Origin: a virus | Length of the DNA stretch: 44,784 nucleotides | Reading direction: 5' to 3' (one strand) | Virus record (IMG/VR): IMGVR_UViG_3300030616_000005 | Span: 1-44,784 of that record | In this document: positions 18,701-26,158 of the stretch, piece after piece | How the letters are laid out: the number at the start of each line of letters is the position of its first letter | How positions within the stretch are numbered: position 1 is the stretch's first letter | Notes under the pieces: generated by a model | The model's input: the letters and a program-made list of their open reading frames with translations, nothing else | What the model was told of the DNA's origin: nothing | The model's database searches: none | Program-made: the position numbers and the translations under genes

Positions 18701-19052
18701 TAGTTATCTGTGTCTCATTATTAGATGATCTGGTTTCATTCTTTCTTACGTCTTCGTTATCGGTTCCAGCGGTCTTTAGGGATTCAATCTCTCTACGGAG
18801 ATTTGCTATACTATTAACTATATTCGCACTTAGACCCTCCCCGGATTCAGCTGTAACCTTAACAGCACCGGTTTCGCCCGTTGTACCGGCAATTCCGGCA
18901 TCTTCTATTTTTTGTCTTAATGTTTTTAATACCTCTTTTAAATCCTTGGCAAAATCATCTGCATAAACCTCGTTGGGTAGTTCTTCTATTTCCTTGGTTT
19001 CACCAAATGGTAAAAAGACACATAATAGTAAAAGTAATAGCGTTTTCTTCAT
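15735..19052 (-). CDS. giant tail fibre/adhesin with YadA-like head repeats and signal peptide
   Basis: Encodes 1105 residues. The ATG at 19052 has AAAGGG in front; a TTG 15 bases upstream is poorer. Residues 1-17 (MKKTLLLLLLCVFLPFG) are signal-like. Then come a coiled coil with asparagine-rich stutters (about 90-200), fourteen-residue YadA/Hep_Hag head repeats (about 260-430, e.g. TASGDYSNAFGGNN), several beta-rich fibre repeats (VGIGDTNPSHALDVTG), and an acidic/aromatic C-terminus. It is likely a trimeric receptor-binding fibre borrowing bacterial trimeric-autotransporter architecture. No membrane-anchor barrel is seen. Confidence 0.82.
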   Translation of the reverse strand: MKKTLLLLLLCVFLPFGETKEIEELPNEVYADDFAKDLKEVLKTLRQKIEDAGIAGTTGETGAVKVTAESGEGLSANIVNSIANLRREIESLKTAGTDNEDVRKNETRSSNNETQITNNRTQINNLNTRVDDNSKQIENISTELGQDITGIESTLGIQLENLESDIVRDLGGLENKVENNENNIDEVNRRIGRNEHSTYMNVLDISNIKGFLDLYSADQKNINDGLNSRLFKVETETNKQKLALFNMYDLMNISDHVETVLCTSSGTYASSLGYGSASSGYCSTAIGLYCTSTGEQSSAFGNGCTASGDYSNAFGGNNTASGNYSNAFGGNDVASGEYANTFGLNNTASGVYSNAFGVNNTASGAGSFAIGNSAEASDVCAVAIGQNATASGNLSCALGYEATASSYSATAIGRAALAKQNYTLAMGNGASCYAVNSAYLSVTSSANATGNTTPYSFIIDGSGVGSDLFARVGIDTVGSNQPAVELHVSDGDLGEDNGENYAGLNGSELYIEDNGDSGITIGTPEGNTGTIHFTDASGNKGSIGYNHAATNKSLDLTSGGYTIKFTTNGYLGINTTPLYNLHVNGTARFEGDTTCGGNLIMKEGKKIYLDGGDNTFIEEAADVITFQTGGQINGRIDGDGIAVQQTDKIILDGTTKDSYITEESLNNVKVYVAGTERGNFTTGGLQVNGGVDTGHGFNELYAMNQDVETADDVTFNSLALTEGCTVGAKLCIGNSSLYEVSSNTLGLYGGSKQGIRIGGTQTIFNYPQNDMNMRFAGDTETALLFTDAHKNQINIYGTNPSYGLDVSTNMRVVDNAIFDSNVGIGTVNPLRRFDVVGAHPQIMLANNETDDTAKYSAIISRQYDSGTESEGFCMLGAYGGSSTNELFLGGYFSEANAVTKIGFYTAANTTTRTGTERMTINSSGNVGIGDTNPSHALDVTGTAHITGKLTLDSGSDPMYTHHTSETRQSIIDRVAIEVPPSKLNGCVQFFNGNTGMMELYMPSTGEFKDYAGNLLEKITPVEPTYEYETKYYYNKFVNKVMPMELEKQDNTWQIKDSYVLNEDTGEFWEVEKSTTTGGVTSWKQVVDKNIAVEKIKEKEPTVIDR
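17760..18270 (-). repeat. YadA/Hep_Hag-type 14-residue head repeats
   Basis: About eleven 42-base units in the fibre gene encode variants of TASGDYSNAFGGNN, with S-A-I/F-G at the turn. Several adjacent units are nearly identical in DNA (for example around 18061-18130), implying recent tandem expansion. In trimeric autotransporter adhesins these repeats fold into a left-handed beta-roll. Confidence 0.8.
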
Positions 19053-19053
19053 A

Positions 19054-19755
19054 TTATTCCCTTTCAAATAAGAAATCCGGACTATAATCTAATTTAACCT
19101 TGATGTTATCTTCCATTCTTGCTACACCTAAATTATATAAATTAAACCATGTAGCAGCATTTGGGTTTCCTTCAGCAAACATAATATGAGCTAATGAGTA
19201 ATATACCAATAAATGATGGTATGAGTATAATTTATATATACCATTAAACGGTATATCCGAGTCGCTAGTTAGGTCAGCCGGCACGGGTAAATACCACATT
19301 ATAATAGTTGTAGCAGCCGTAGAGTCTGGCACTGGGTACATACCCACTTGTGTGCGCTCACTATTAATATAGTAATTTGCAGGTGTTCCGGTTGATGTGC
19401 TTAGCCAAGAATCAGAATCTCGATCAAGCTTCTCAATAACAGTTTCATTTAATAACGATGTACCATACTCCACTCTTTTAGATACATAAAAGTCGCTTGG
19501 TAAATTATAATACGTTGTATCTGTAGCCAGCGATATTGTTGTAGATTTAATAATACACCACGTTCTATCGCATGTAACACGTTGACCTTGATTAATTAGG
19601 AAATCCAATTCCGTGTCTTGCCATATTTCTTGGGCAGACGTAGAATTTAAATCGCCCATATGCCTTCTGATCTGCGACCTAATATCCTTGAGCGTTAATG
19701 CGTTTGCTGTGCAATAAACAAATAGTAAAAAACAAACAGCTATTATTTTCCTCAT
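19054..19755 (-). CDS. head-tail adaptor protein, copy 2, with signal peptide
   Basis: Encodes 233 residues. Residues 1-19 (MRKIIAVCFLLFVYCTANA) are a signal peptide ending in ANA. The mature protein starts LTLKDIRSQIRRHMGD, followed by WQDTELDFLINQGQR and TTYYNLPSDFYVSKRVEY, the normal pattern of podovirus adaptor (gp4/gp11-like) proteins that join portal to tail. It is a paralogue of the next gene upstream and overlaps it by 4 bases. Two copies may build two rings or a hetero-ring. Confidence 0.82.
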   Translation of the reverse strand: MRKIIAVCFLLFVYCTANALTLKDIRSQIRRHMGDLNSTSAQEIWQDTELDFLINQGQRVTCDRTWCIIKSTTISLATDTTYYNLPSDFYVSKRVEYGTSLLNETVIEKLDRDSDSWLSTSTGTPANYYINSERTQVGMYPVPDSTAATTIIMWYLPVPADLTSDSDIPFNGIYKLYSYHHLLVYYSLAHIMFAEGNPNAATWFNLYNLGVARMEDNIKVKLDYSPDFLFERE

Positions 19756-20462
19756 TTATCCCCCCTTAAATTTTTTAGTTTAAATAAGTTTATATTTTTT
19801 TCTACCAGTCCAATATGTCTCATCATCCTTGTAACCCCTTGTCTATATTGAGCGTAGGATGCATTGTATTGTTCCATCATACCGTCCCTTAAAAATAAAC
19901 ATGCGCCAGCATAATCAATTAAAAGATGATGGTATGGATATAATATTTCCGTACTGTTATACGGAATGTCATCGTCGGAAGATAAGTCCGACGGAACCTT
20001 GACGTAAAAAACCTCAATATTATTTGTGTTGTTTGGGCAGGGAGAAAAACCTATATCTCTTTTTGGATATTTTAAATGATAGCTTGTTGGTGTACCTATT
20101 GCTGTAGATAACCAATCGCTATCCTCTCTATCAAGTAGCGGGATCGGTTTGTAAGGTAAGACAGTAGAATTGTTATAAACTACCCGGTCAATAAAGTGGG
20201 TATCTGATGGAAGGCTATAGTATGTCGTCCCGCTAACTAAAGCTATATTGGTAGATGTGTATAAGCACCACGTTATATCACACACCTCCCTTTGTCCTTG
20301 ATTGACTAAGAAATCAATCTCGGCATTTGCCCACCTTTGTTTATTTGTATCCGTAGATGGATCGTTGACATTATTTCTTATATGAGTACGAATGTCCGAT
20401 AAAGATAATGCGTATCCGTTTACGGATATAAACAACAATAAAAGACATACTATTTTTTTCAT
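19752..20462 (-). CDS. head-tail adaptor protein, copy 1, with signal peptide
   Basis: Encodes 236 residues. Residues 1-18 end in GYA and are a signal peptide. The mature part starts LSLSDIRTHIRNNVND, then WANAEIDFLVNQGQR and TTYYSLPSDTHFIDRVVY, aligning with copy 2 throughout. The C-terminus RQGVTRMMRHIGL is helical, as in adaptors that contact the portal. Both copies keep the full adaptor fold, so neither looks like a decaying duplicate. Confidence 0.82.
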   Translation of the reverse strand: MKKIVCLLLLFISVNGYALSLSDIRTHIRNNVNDPSTDTNKQRWANAEIDFLVNQGQREVCDITWCLYTSTNIALVSGTTYYSLPSDTHFIDRVVYNNSTVLPYKPIPLLDREDSDWLSTAIGTPTSYHLKYPKRDIGFSPCPNNTNNIEVFYVKVPSDLSSDDDIPYNSTEILYPYHHLLIDYAGACLFLRDGMMEQYNASYAQYRQGVTRMMRHIGLVEKNINLFKLKNLRGDK

Positions 20463-20480
20463 ATTACCTCCATATACCGC

Positions 20481-20798
20481 CTATTTAATCACGTCTAACG
20501 TCCCTTCAAAATCTATATAAACTTTAGTCCCTAACCCGTTCTTATCTTTCATATTTTTATTGTTGTCTAAAATAGTTATACATTCATCTTGTGTTTCCCA
20601 CCTTGTATACCACGTTGTTGTTTCTCTTAACGGATCAATAAGCATAACAACCCTATGCGTTCCTGTAGACAACTGTATCTTGCTTGATTCCCATTTTATG
20701 CTTTTTAGTATTACATTATCAGGTTCATTAACCTTCTCTGTAACATCCGCAAAAGATAACATTGGTAATAACAACAATAGCAGCAATAATCTTTTCAT
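20481..20798 (-). CDS. small exported protein
   Basis: Encodes 105 residues. Residues 1-17 are MKR, eight leucines and PMLSFA, a canonical signal peptide cut before D18. The mature 88 residues are predicted beta-rich (STGTHRVVMLIDPLRETTTW). No family is recognised. It lies between the adaptor and fibre genes and its start overlaps the fibre stop by 4 bases, so it is probably a tail or fibre accessory protein. Confidence 0.7.
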   Translation of the reverse strand: MKRLLLLLLLLPMLSFADVTEKVNEPDNVILKSIKWESSKIQLSTGTHRVVMLIDPLRETTTWYTRWETQDECITILDNNKNMKDKNGLGTKVYIDFEGTLDVIK

Positions 20799-22393
20799 TC
20801 TTCCACTCCTGTTAAAAGCCCGTTTGTCCAGGTATACGTTACCGTACCTATAATATATGATCCCGATATACCCGTAACACCATTAGCCTGGTATCCTTGA
20901 GCGTTAATAGTTGAAGATGTAACAGTATAATCATTTTCAAAAGTCATTATCTCTGTACCGTCTTGCGCTTTAACAACTATCCCCGTACTATCGTCTGCAA
21001 TAATATCTTCACACGTTATATCACCCACAACATGAAATTCTGTTTCGGCATCTGTTGTGCCAATGCCAAATTGGCCGTCATCATCCTGCCTCATTGTTTC
21101 AACGCCTTCATTGTAAAATCTTATCGTTTTTCCGTCTAATCCCACCTCGCCGTAATTTAACCCGTTATTAGACATCAATTTTGTTTTCCCTAACTCTCCG
21201 CCATCTGAACCATCTTCGCTTGTTAATAATGTAGCTTCAATATCTTCTCCTGGTACATTTATAAAACCAGCCACATAATACGCATCTGTTTTAGTCCCCG
21301 TATTCTTATTAACAGAATAATCAAATCCATTATCATCAAAATGCCATCCGCCGACTAAATTATTTTCAGGCTCTATAGAATAAACCCCATCCCCTGAATT
21401 GTATTCAGCTGTAATAGACGCAACCGGCACAGCATAGTTAAAAAGTTTAACCTCATCAATAATACCCACAAACTCCGTCCCCATGTTTGATTGTACCCCT
21501 ATATATACATCACCATTTGGGCTAATATCATCAGCCTCTATTTTCGTGTCCGCCTGAGCTACCCCATTAACATAAAGCATCATTGTCCCAGATTCCCTAA
21601 CTCCGGCTAAATGCGTATATGCGCTTGTGTCAGGAAAAGAGTCGCTATAGCAGGAAATAGTAACGCCTTGATCAATTATCCTAAACGCCCATTTTCCTGA
21701 GCCGTCATTGGTTTGTACTAAGAAATAACCATCAGTTGTACCACCGTATATATAAAACACAGTGCCCTTTACATCTTGGCTGGCAGGTTTTGCCCAGCAC
21801 ATTACTGTAAAATCATTTGTGCCAGGCGCATAGTCAGATATAAAAGGGATCACAAATCTTTCGTCATCACCATTAAATTCAATAGCGCCGTCTATCTTTC
21901 CTTGTCTTAAAACTATATTTTTAAAAGCCAAAACCGCATTAGTGTCAGTTCTATCTATAGCCGCCGAATTATTGTCTCCTGTACTATAAAATGTCAATTT
22001 AGGAATGGATTTACTTATAGTTAAATCACCTGTCATTGTGTCGCCGGTTTTATGCACATAAGTATCCGCAACACTTGATCCTGATATAAAATACGTAATA
22101 TCCTGGCCGTCTAACAAATCTGAATCCTGACTGTATGTAACCGTTGTTTGAAACACGCTGTCTCCTGTTTTGGTTATAGTTGATATATATAGCTCGTTTA
22201 TGGTCGCAGAACTAAATATCTGTTCTCCTGTCCATGTATGCGAGGAACTAGTATCGTTATAATAATCCCAAGCTATGCCGTTGTGTTCCGCTTTTATAAA
22301 TGGATTATGTATTCTATCTAACGTTAATCTACTCTGCGCTATACACATCATTGGGGTAAATATAACGAATAGAAACAATATTTTTTTACGCAT
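20795..22393 (-). CDS. LamG/lectin-domain fibre protein with signal peptide
   Basis: Encodes 532 residues. Residues 1-19 (ending CIA) are a signal peptide. KTGDTMTGDLTI near 110-130 is a typical phage-fibre segment. Residues about 155-330 form a LamG/concanavalin-like jelly-roll: FTVMCWAKPAS, THLAGVRESGTMMLYVNG, VGIIDEVKLFNYA. A fibre-type C-terminus (FGIGTTDAETEFHVVGDI) follows. It likely binds surface glycans as a second receptor-binding protein. Confidence 0.8.
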   Translation of the reverse strand: MRKKILFLFVIFTPMMCIAQSRLTLDRIHNPFIKAEHNGIAWDYYNDTSSSHTWTGEQIFSSATINELYISTITKTGDSVFQTTVTYSQDSDLLDGQDITYFISGSSVADTYVHKTGDTMTGDLTISKSIPKLTFYSTGDNNSAAIDRTDTNAVLAFKNIVLRQGKIDGAIEFNGDDERFVIPFISDYAPGTNDFTVMCWAKPASQDVKGTVFYIYGGTTDGYFLVQTNDGSGKWAFRIIDQGVTISCYSDSFPDTSAYTHLAGVRESGTMMLYVNGVAQADTKIEADDISPNGDVYIGVQSNMGTEFVGIIDEVKLFNYAVPVASITAEYNSGDGVYSIEPENNLVGGWHFDDNGFDYSVNKNTGTKTDAYYVAGFINVPGEDIEATLLTSEDGSDGGELGKTKLMSNNGLNYGEVGLDGKTIRFYNEGVETMRQDDDGQFGIGTTDAETEFHVVGDITCEDIIADDSTGIVVKAQDGTEIMTFENDYTVTSSTINAQGYQANGVTGISGSYIIGTVTYTWTNGLLTGVEE

Positions 22394-22661
22394 TTATACC
22401 CTTGTATGAATAATCTGCCCTCGCAGTCCATTGTTTTACCATCTTAGATGTTCCGCCTGCCCACCTACGTATAGTTCCAGTAGATGTTACCTTAGTTCTT
22501 CTTATTTTCCATACGTAGTCATCTGTGTCACCATTAGGATCACACCAACCCTCGAAATAATCATTTGGGTCTGTTTCATCTGTAATACAATCAAATGGAC
22601 AATCTACAGAATATGATGTGTTATACCCACTAGCATCTGGTATCGATCTTGATTTAGCCAT
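22386..22661 (-). CDS. small tail-region protein
   Basis: Encodes 91 residues with no signal peptide. Four cysteines (DCPFDC, WCDPNG) and many aspartates precede VWKIRRTKVTSTGTIRRW. It could be a small beta-rich virion protein stabilised by metal or disulfides. It overlaps both neighbours by 8 bases. No family is recognised. Confidence 0.6.
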   Translation of the reverse strand: MAKSRSIPDASGYNTSYSVDCPFDCITDETDPNDYFEGWCDPNGDTDDYVWKIRRTKVTSTGTIRRWAGGTSKMVKQWTARADYSYKGINA

Positions 22662-22851
22662 TTATATTCCTCTTTACAGATAATTTATTTGCTATAACTA
22701 CCGAGCCAATAAACGAAATCAAAACCAGCGTGTCTAAAGATATAGCTTGTAAACTATATAAATATAGCGTATAGGCTATACCAAAAACAGAGCACAATAT
22801 AGTTTTTTTACCCCTAAAAAAAACTTTTATTTTCACTATAATCTTATTCAT
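22654..22851 (-). CDS. small two-span membrane protein
   Basis: Encodes 65 residues. A basic N-terminus (MNKIIVKIKVFFRGKK) precedes two hydrophobic segments, TILCSVFGIAYTLYLYSL and LDTLVLISFIGSVVIANKL. It sits among tail genes rather than in the lysis cassette. It may be a second holin or a membrane factor for exported tail proteins; the sequence does not decide. Confidence 0.65.
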   Translation of the reverse strand: MNKIIVKIKVFFRGKKTILCSVFGIAYTLYLYSLQAISLDTLVLISFIGSVVIANKLSVKRNING

Positions 22852-23383
22852 CTTCCTCTATCCAGATAATTTTTAACGACATATCATCTGTTCCCCCAGA
22901 TAAATTATTTAATATAAATAAATAACTTTTATCTCTATCCAATATCCTTTCAACACCACTAAGCCCATTTCCCTGTGTTGCATCCGCTAAAAACGCCTCA
23001 CATTTTTTTGTACCAGAACTTACTATTGTTACAGAGTAACTAGAAACGATAACACTTGAAAAACTAGAATTAAAATCTAGGTTTGCTGGTGTTATGGCTG
23101 TTCCACCGCTTATAGTTGGTGTTTCGTATATATAAAAAGCAGCATCTCCTCCGTGCCCGCAGTCCACAACTTTTAGTCGTATTGTACTATCGCCTGTTGG
23201 TGTGCTAACATATATTGTTACATTGGTTGTACTCTCTACAGATGCGCTATAACTACATATTTCAAAAGCTGTTCCACCCTTAACCGCACCTTCAATTTCA
23301 GTAGATTTAATATCTACATAATAAGCATGTGATATTCCAGTTACTGAAAACAAAAGAATTACTAGCATAAAAATTTTTTTCAT
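22844..23383 (-). CDS. exported beta-rich tail/virion protein
   Basis: Encodes 179 residues. Residues 1-20 (ending SHA) form a signal peptide. The mature protein is serine/threonine-rich with alternating beta strands (SVIVSSYSVTIVSSGTKKCE) and a C-terminal MSLKIIWIEEDE. This resembles small phage decoration or tail proteins but I recognise no named family. It overlaps the next gene by 8 bases. Confidence 0.7.
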   Translation of the reverse strand: MKKIFMLVILLFSVTGISHAYYVDIKSTEIEGAVKGGTAFEICSYSASVESTTNVTIYVSTPTGDSTIRLKVVDCGHGGDAAFYIYETPTISGGTAITPANLDFNSSFSSVIVSSYSVTIVSSGTKKCEAFLADATQGNGLSGVERILDRDKSYLFILNNLSGGTDDMSLKIIWIEEDE

Positions 23384-23392
23384 ATTTATCTC

Positions 23393-23599
23393 CTAATCAG
23401 AATCATCCCAACACCACCAACAAATCCATCGTCCGCTGCTGTTTTTTTTAATCCACCTATTGTTGGTTTCATATTTATAGTGATGAAAACCGCATCTGGC
23501 ACATGTTATCTTTTGACCTTTAAATGGCTTTCTCGATCTATTTATATTTCCCTCTTTACCTGTATACCATGTTTGATTTCCTGTTCCAAATCCACTCAT
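23393..23599 (-). CDS. small zinc-finger protein
   Basis: Encodes 68 residues. CARCGFHHY and, 25 residues later, CWWCW form a four-cysteine zinc site in a basic, tryptophan-rich protein. It has no signal peptide and sits between exported proteins. Similar small zinc proteins occur between head and tail genes in other phages, function unknown. Confidence 0.65.
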   Translation of the reverse strand: MSGFGTGNQTWYTGKEGNINRSRKPFKGQKITCARCGFHHYKYETNNRWIKKNSSGRWICWWCWDDSD

Positions 23600-23844
23600 T
23601 CCGATTCCTTTTTAACTTTATTACTTTTTTTTAGTTGTTTCTTAATAACCTTTTTATCTTCCTTTATCATAAGAATAACTCTTTTAACTTCTACTGGATT
23701 ACCGTTTTTATCTCGTACAATTTTATATCCCTTTTCTTTTGCTTTTTCAATTTTATAAGTGTCCACCCATCTTAATAAATCCTTTTTTTCGAAATCCTCC
23801 AATTTATTCTCTTTTACCAATCTCTTTAATAAAAAATTATCCAT
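23596..23844 (-). CDS. lysine-rich small protein
   Basis: Encodes 82 residues, very rich in lysine, with RDKNGNPVEVKR in the middle and a helical lysine-rich tail. The ribosome site GAGGGAGAG lies just after the hairpin at 23864. Nucleic-acid binding is plausible from charge only. Its stop overlaps the next start by 4 bases. Confidence 0.6.
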   Translation of the reverse strand: MDNFLLKRLVKENKLEDFEKKDLLRWVDTYKIEKAKEKGYKIVRDKNGNPVEVKRVILMIKEDKKVIKKQLKKSNKVKKESE

Positions 23845-23863
23845 GTTTTTCTCTCCCTCAAGA

Positions 23864-23894
23864 GGGGTGATACCTGGGGAAAGAGTATCACCCC
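23864..23894 (-). terminator. 10-bp stem-loop behind the capsid/fibre genes
   Basis: GGGGTGATAC (23864-23873) pairs perfectly with GTATCACCCC (23885-23894) around an 11-base loop. On the minus-strand transcript it follows the gene at 23916 and precedes CTCTTGAGGG. There is no long U run directly after it, so it is better read as an attenuator or RNA-stabilising hairpin that sets a step in expression after the capsid genes. Confidence 0.6.
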
Positions 23895-23915
23895 ATATAT
23901 ATTATTTTACAAAAA

Positions 23916-25187
23916 TTACTCCTGCCAAGCTGCGTAACCCCAAAGCGCACCCTCAGCACCCGTCTGGTTTTCGAACGTAATACAATCGCCGTTATCAATC
24001 ACGTTTAGTGTACCATCATTATTGTCTGATGTGGAAGCATCACCCGAAGGTGTTGCTGCTAAACTTGGCACACCGGCCGATGTAAACACGCCCTGAGCCG
24101 AATGTGTGCCTAGATACACACAGAAAAATCCTGCCTTTCCATCTGCATCAGAATACAACGCTTCAAGCGCAATTTCTCCTGTATCATCCAAAACATATGA
24201 TATTGGAACCATTGCTACGTTTGAGCTACCCATCAAGACATAAGTCGGTACATCTAAATCTCCACTGGTGTTAATAGTCGCTTTTTCGACCATAGCACCA
24301 GACGTATCGTTAGATATGATTAGCTTATTCGTTGATTGGTCAGACTCTATTTTCCAGTCGTCTCCATTATCATCACTCTCATCAGCTTGCAAAGTAATAG
24401 ATGCGTCATTACCCTCTAGTGCAGTAGTCGTAACTTCTCCAACTGCGCTAATGGTAAGCCTTGTAGCCATAGCTGACGTTGTATCGTTTTTTACATCAAA
24501 AGTACCATCGGTTGCATCTGATACAATGCGCCAGTCATCTCCATCATCATCACTCTGGTCCGCCGATAAAGATAGAATACCATCTTTGGCTTCAAAGCCT
24601 TGCGCTTGTAACATCCCATCACTGTCTGCCGTGGTAGCCGTAAGTGTACCTATGGTTGTTTTTACACCATCGAGTGTTCTTGCAAACCCGTCCTGGTACA
24701 AAGCATCACCAATAGAAATAAATCTACACCATTCGTATTTCGACAATGTTAAAGTATTACCTTCCACAAGCTCAATGCCTGACCCAGTCAAAGTGTCCGC
24801 ATCTTGTAAGGTTATATCATTTGAACTACAATAAATAATATATTCCTGATAATTTTCTAACGTCGCCGTTGCCAAAAGCGGGGTCGCCGAAAATGTTATA
24901 GCATTAACATTAGCATTAATCGCTATAAATTTATTCGTTGGTGTAATGGTAGTATCGCTTGATGCTGTAACAACTGTAGCTGATTGCGTTCCGTTTGTGA
25001 GTATACCATCAATTGTTACGTCGTCTAAGTTAGTTGCACCATCAACATCTAATGCACCATCGAGATTGGTATCCCCGTCAACTTCTAAACTTGATCCAGC
25101 ATCTATGCCGTTTGGAAAATTGGTGATTCCAGCCATAACAAGAGTGGATAATGCAAGCGACAAACATAAAAGTATAACTTTCTTCAT
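23916..25187 (-). CDS. exported fibre/decoration protein next to capsid gene
   Basis: Encodes 423 residues. Residues 1-19 (ending VMA) form a signal peptide. The body is beta-rich and fibre-like (LDGALDVDGATNLDDVTIDG) and contains a tandem duplication: ADQSDDDGDDWRIVSD and ADESDDNGDDWKIESD about 55 residues apart. It directly follows the major capsid gene and precedes a strong hairpin, a position usually held by abundant decoration or head-fibre proteins. Confidence 0.7.
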   Translation of the reverse strand: MKKVILLCLSLALSTLVMAGITNFPNGIDAGSSLEVDGDTNLDGALDVDGATNLDDVTIDGILTNGTQSATVVTASSDTTITPTNKFIAINANVNAITFSATPLLATATLENYQEYIIYCSSNDITLQDADTLTGSGIELVEGNTLTLSKYEWCRFISIGDALYQDGFARTLDGVKTTIGTLTATTADSDGMLQAQGFEAKDGILSLSADQSDDDGDDWRIVSDATDGTFDVKNDTTSAMATRLTISAVGEVTTTALEGNDASITLQADESDDNGDDWKIESDQSTNKLIISNDTSGAMVEKATINTSGDLDVPTYVLMGSSNVAMVPISYVLDDTGEIALEALYSDADGKAGFFCVYLGTHSAQGVFTSAGVPSLAATPSGDASTSDNNDGTLNVIDNGDCITFENQTGAEGALWGYAAWQE

Positions 25188-25212
25188 GTTATTTTCCTCC
25201 TTATCCGTTTTA

Positions 25213-26115
25213 TTATCCGCCTACTGTACCATAGATACCTCTGGCATCGACCCAACCTACTGACCAGCGTGCTCTTGCTTTAAATAAAGCATCATCGTTT
25301 CTCGTGTCCGTATCCTCACTGTAACTCGGACGTTTTCTCCAAATCCATATTAATTGATGGTCGTCCTTCATACCAACTAGATACCATGAATCAGTATCAC
25401 TTAAATAAGGATTAACAATCAGTCTTATTCCATAAGTGCTTATAACGTTTTTATCGTTATTTGCAGTATCTGGAACTTGTTTTGATTGAAGAATTTTTTC
25501 ACCATTGAGTTTGTTTGCTGGAGCTACGATTAATTGAGTAGGCATCCAACCGTCTGTAATATTCCTAGCATTAACTGTCTCTAGGGCAGCCGTTACACCG
25601 GCCTCTAAAGTAGAAATAGTTAAATCAGCATTAGTTGTAGGTCTATTAGCGTATGTTGCTGTAGTGTTAGGATTTACAGGATGATCTGTAGCGCAAAGAA
25701 CCTTACTATCAGCACCTGTGGTTGTTTGAGAATTATCAAGCATCGATGCCCAGCTATTCTCAATTGTTGATCTCATTGAATCTGCAAAACATTTTTGAAT
25801 TTTTTTGCTTATCACACCACTTCTATCATCTTCAACCGCTTCCAGGGAAGCCTCTACTAATCCACCATAGGTATCGTGTGTAAATGTCTTATCATACAGT
25901 TGAAGGATTTCATCCGCTGTATACTCATTAGATTCCGTCTTTATACTTAAAATCCCAAGACCTGAAACCCCAGTCATTTTTTCTTGCTTGTCTTTTGATG
26001 TTAAAACATTAAGTGTCTGGGAATACAGTTCGGGCTTGGAAGTCATTCCTTTCACAAAGTATTTATCTATACTTTTATCTACAAAATCCGCATTAGAATC
26101 TCTTAACATAACCAT
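25213..26115 (-). CDS. major capsid protein (HK97-fold type)
   Basis: Encodes 300 residues without a signal peptide, behind an exceptionally strong site (AAGGAGGT). Recognisable segments are FTHDTYGGLVEASLEAVEDD, NTSTLEAG-type helix TLEAGVTAALETVNA, MPTQLIVAPANKLNG and WYLVGMKDDHQLIWIW, the spine and peripheral-domain pattern of Mu gpT-like/HK97-fold capsid proteins. It follows the scaffold-like and cement genes in standard head order. Its first 18 residues recur in a small protein at 30424. Confidence 0.85.
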   Translation of the reverse strand: MVMLRDSNADFVDKSIDKYFVKGMTSKPELYSQTLNVLTSKDKQEKMTGVSGLGILSIKTESNEYTADEILQLYDKTFTHDTYGGLVEASLEAVEDDRSGVISKKIQKCFADSMRSTIENSWASMLDNSQTTTGADSKVLCATDHPVNPNTTATYANRPTTNADLTISTLEAGVTAALETVNARNITDGWMPTQLIVAPANKLNGEKILQSKQVPDTANNDKNVISTYGIRLIVNPYLSDTDSWYLVGMKDDHQLIWIWRKRPSYSEDTDTRNDDALFKARARWSVGWVDARGIYGTVGG

Positions 26116-26158
26116 AATCAGTTACCTCCTTACATTATTAAATAAGATATTGTTGTTA

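Noticed and set aside
24268-24834. 188-residue plus-strand frame
   Set aside because: Antisense to the signal-peptide fibre gene; serine-rich translation is a reflection of the opposite strand.
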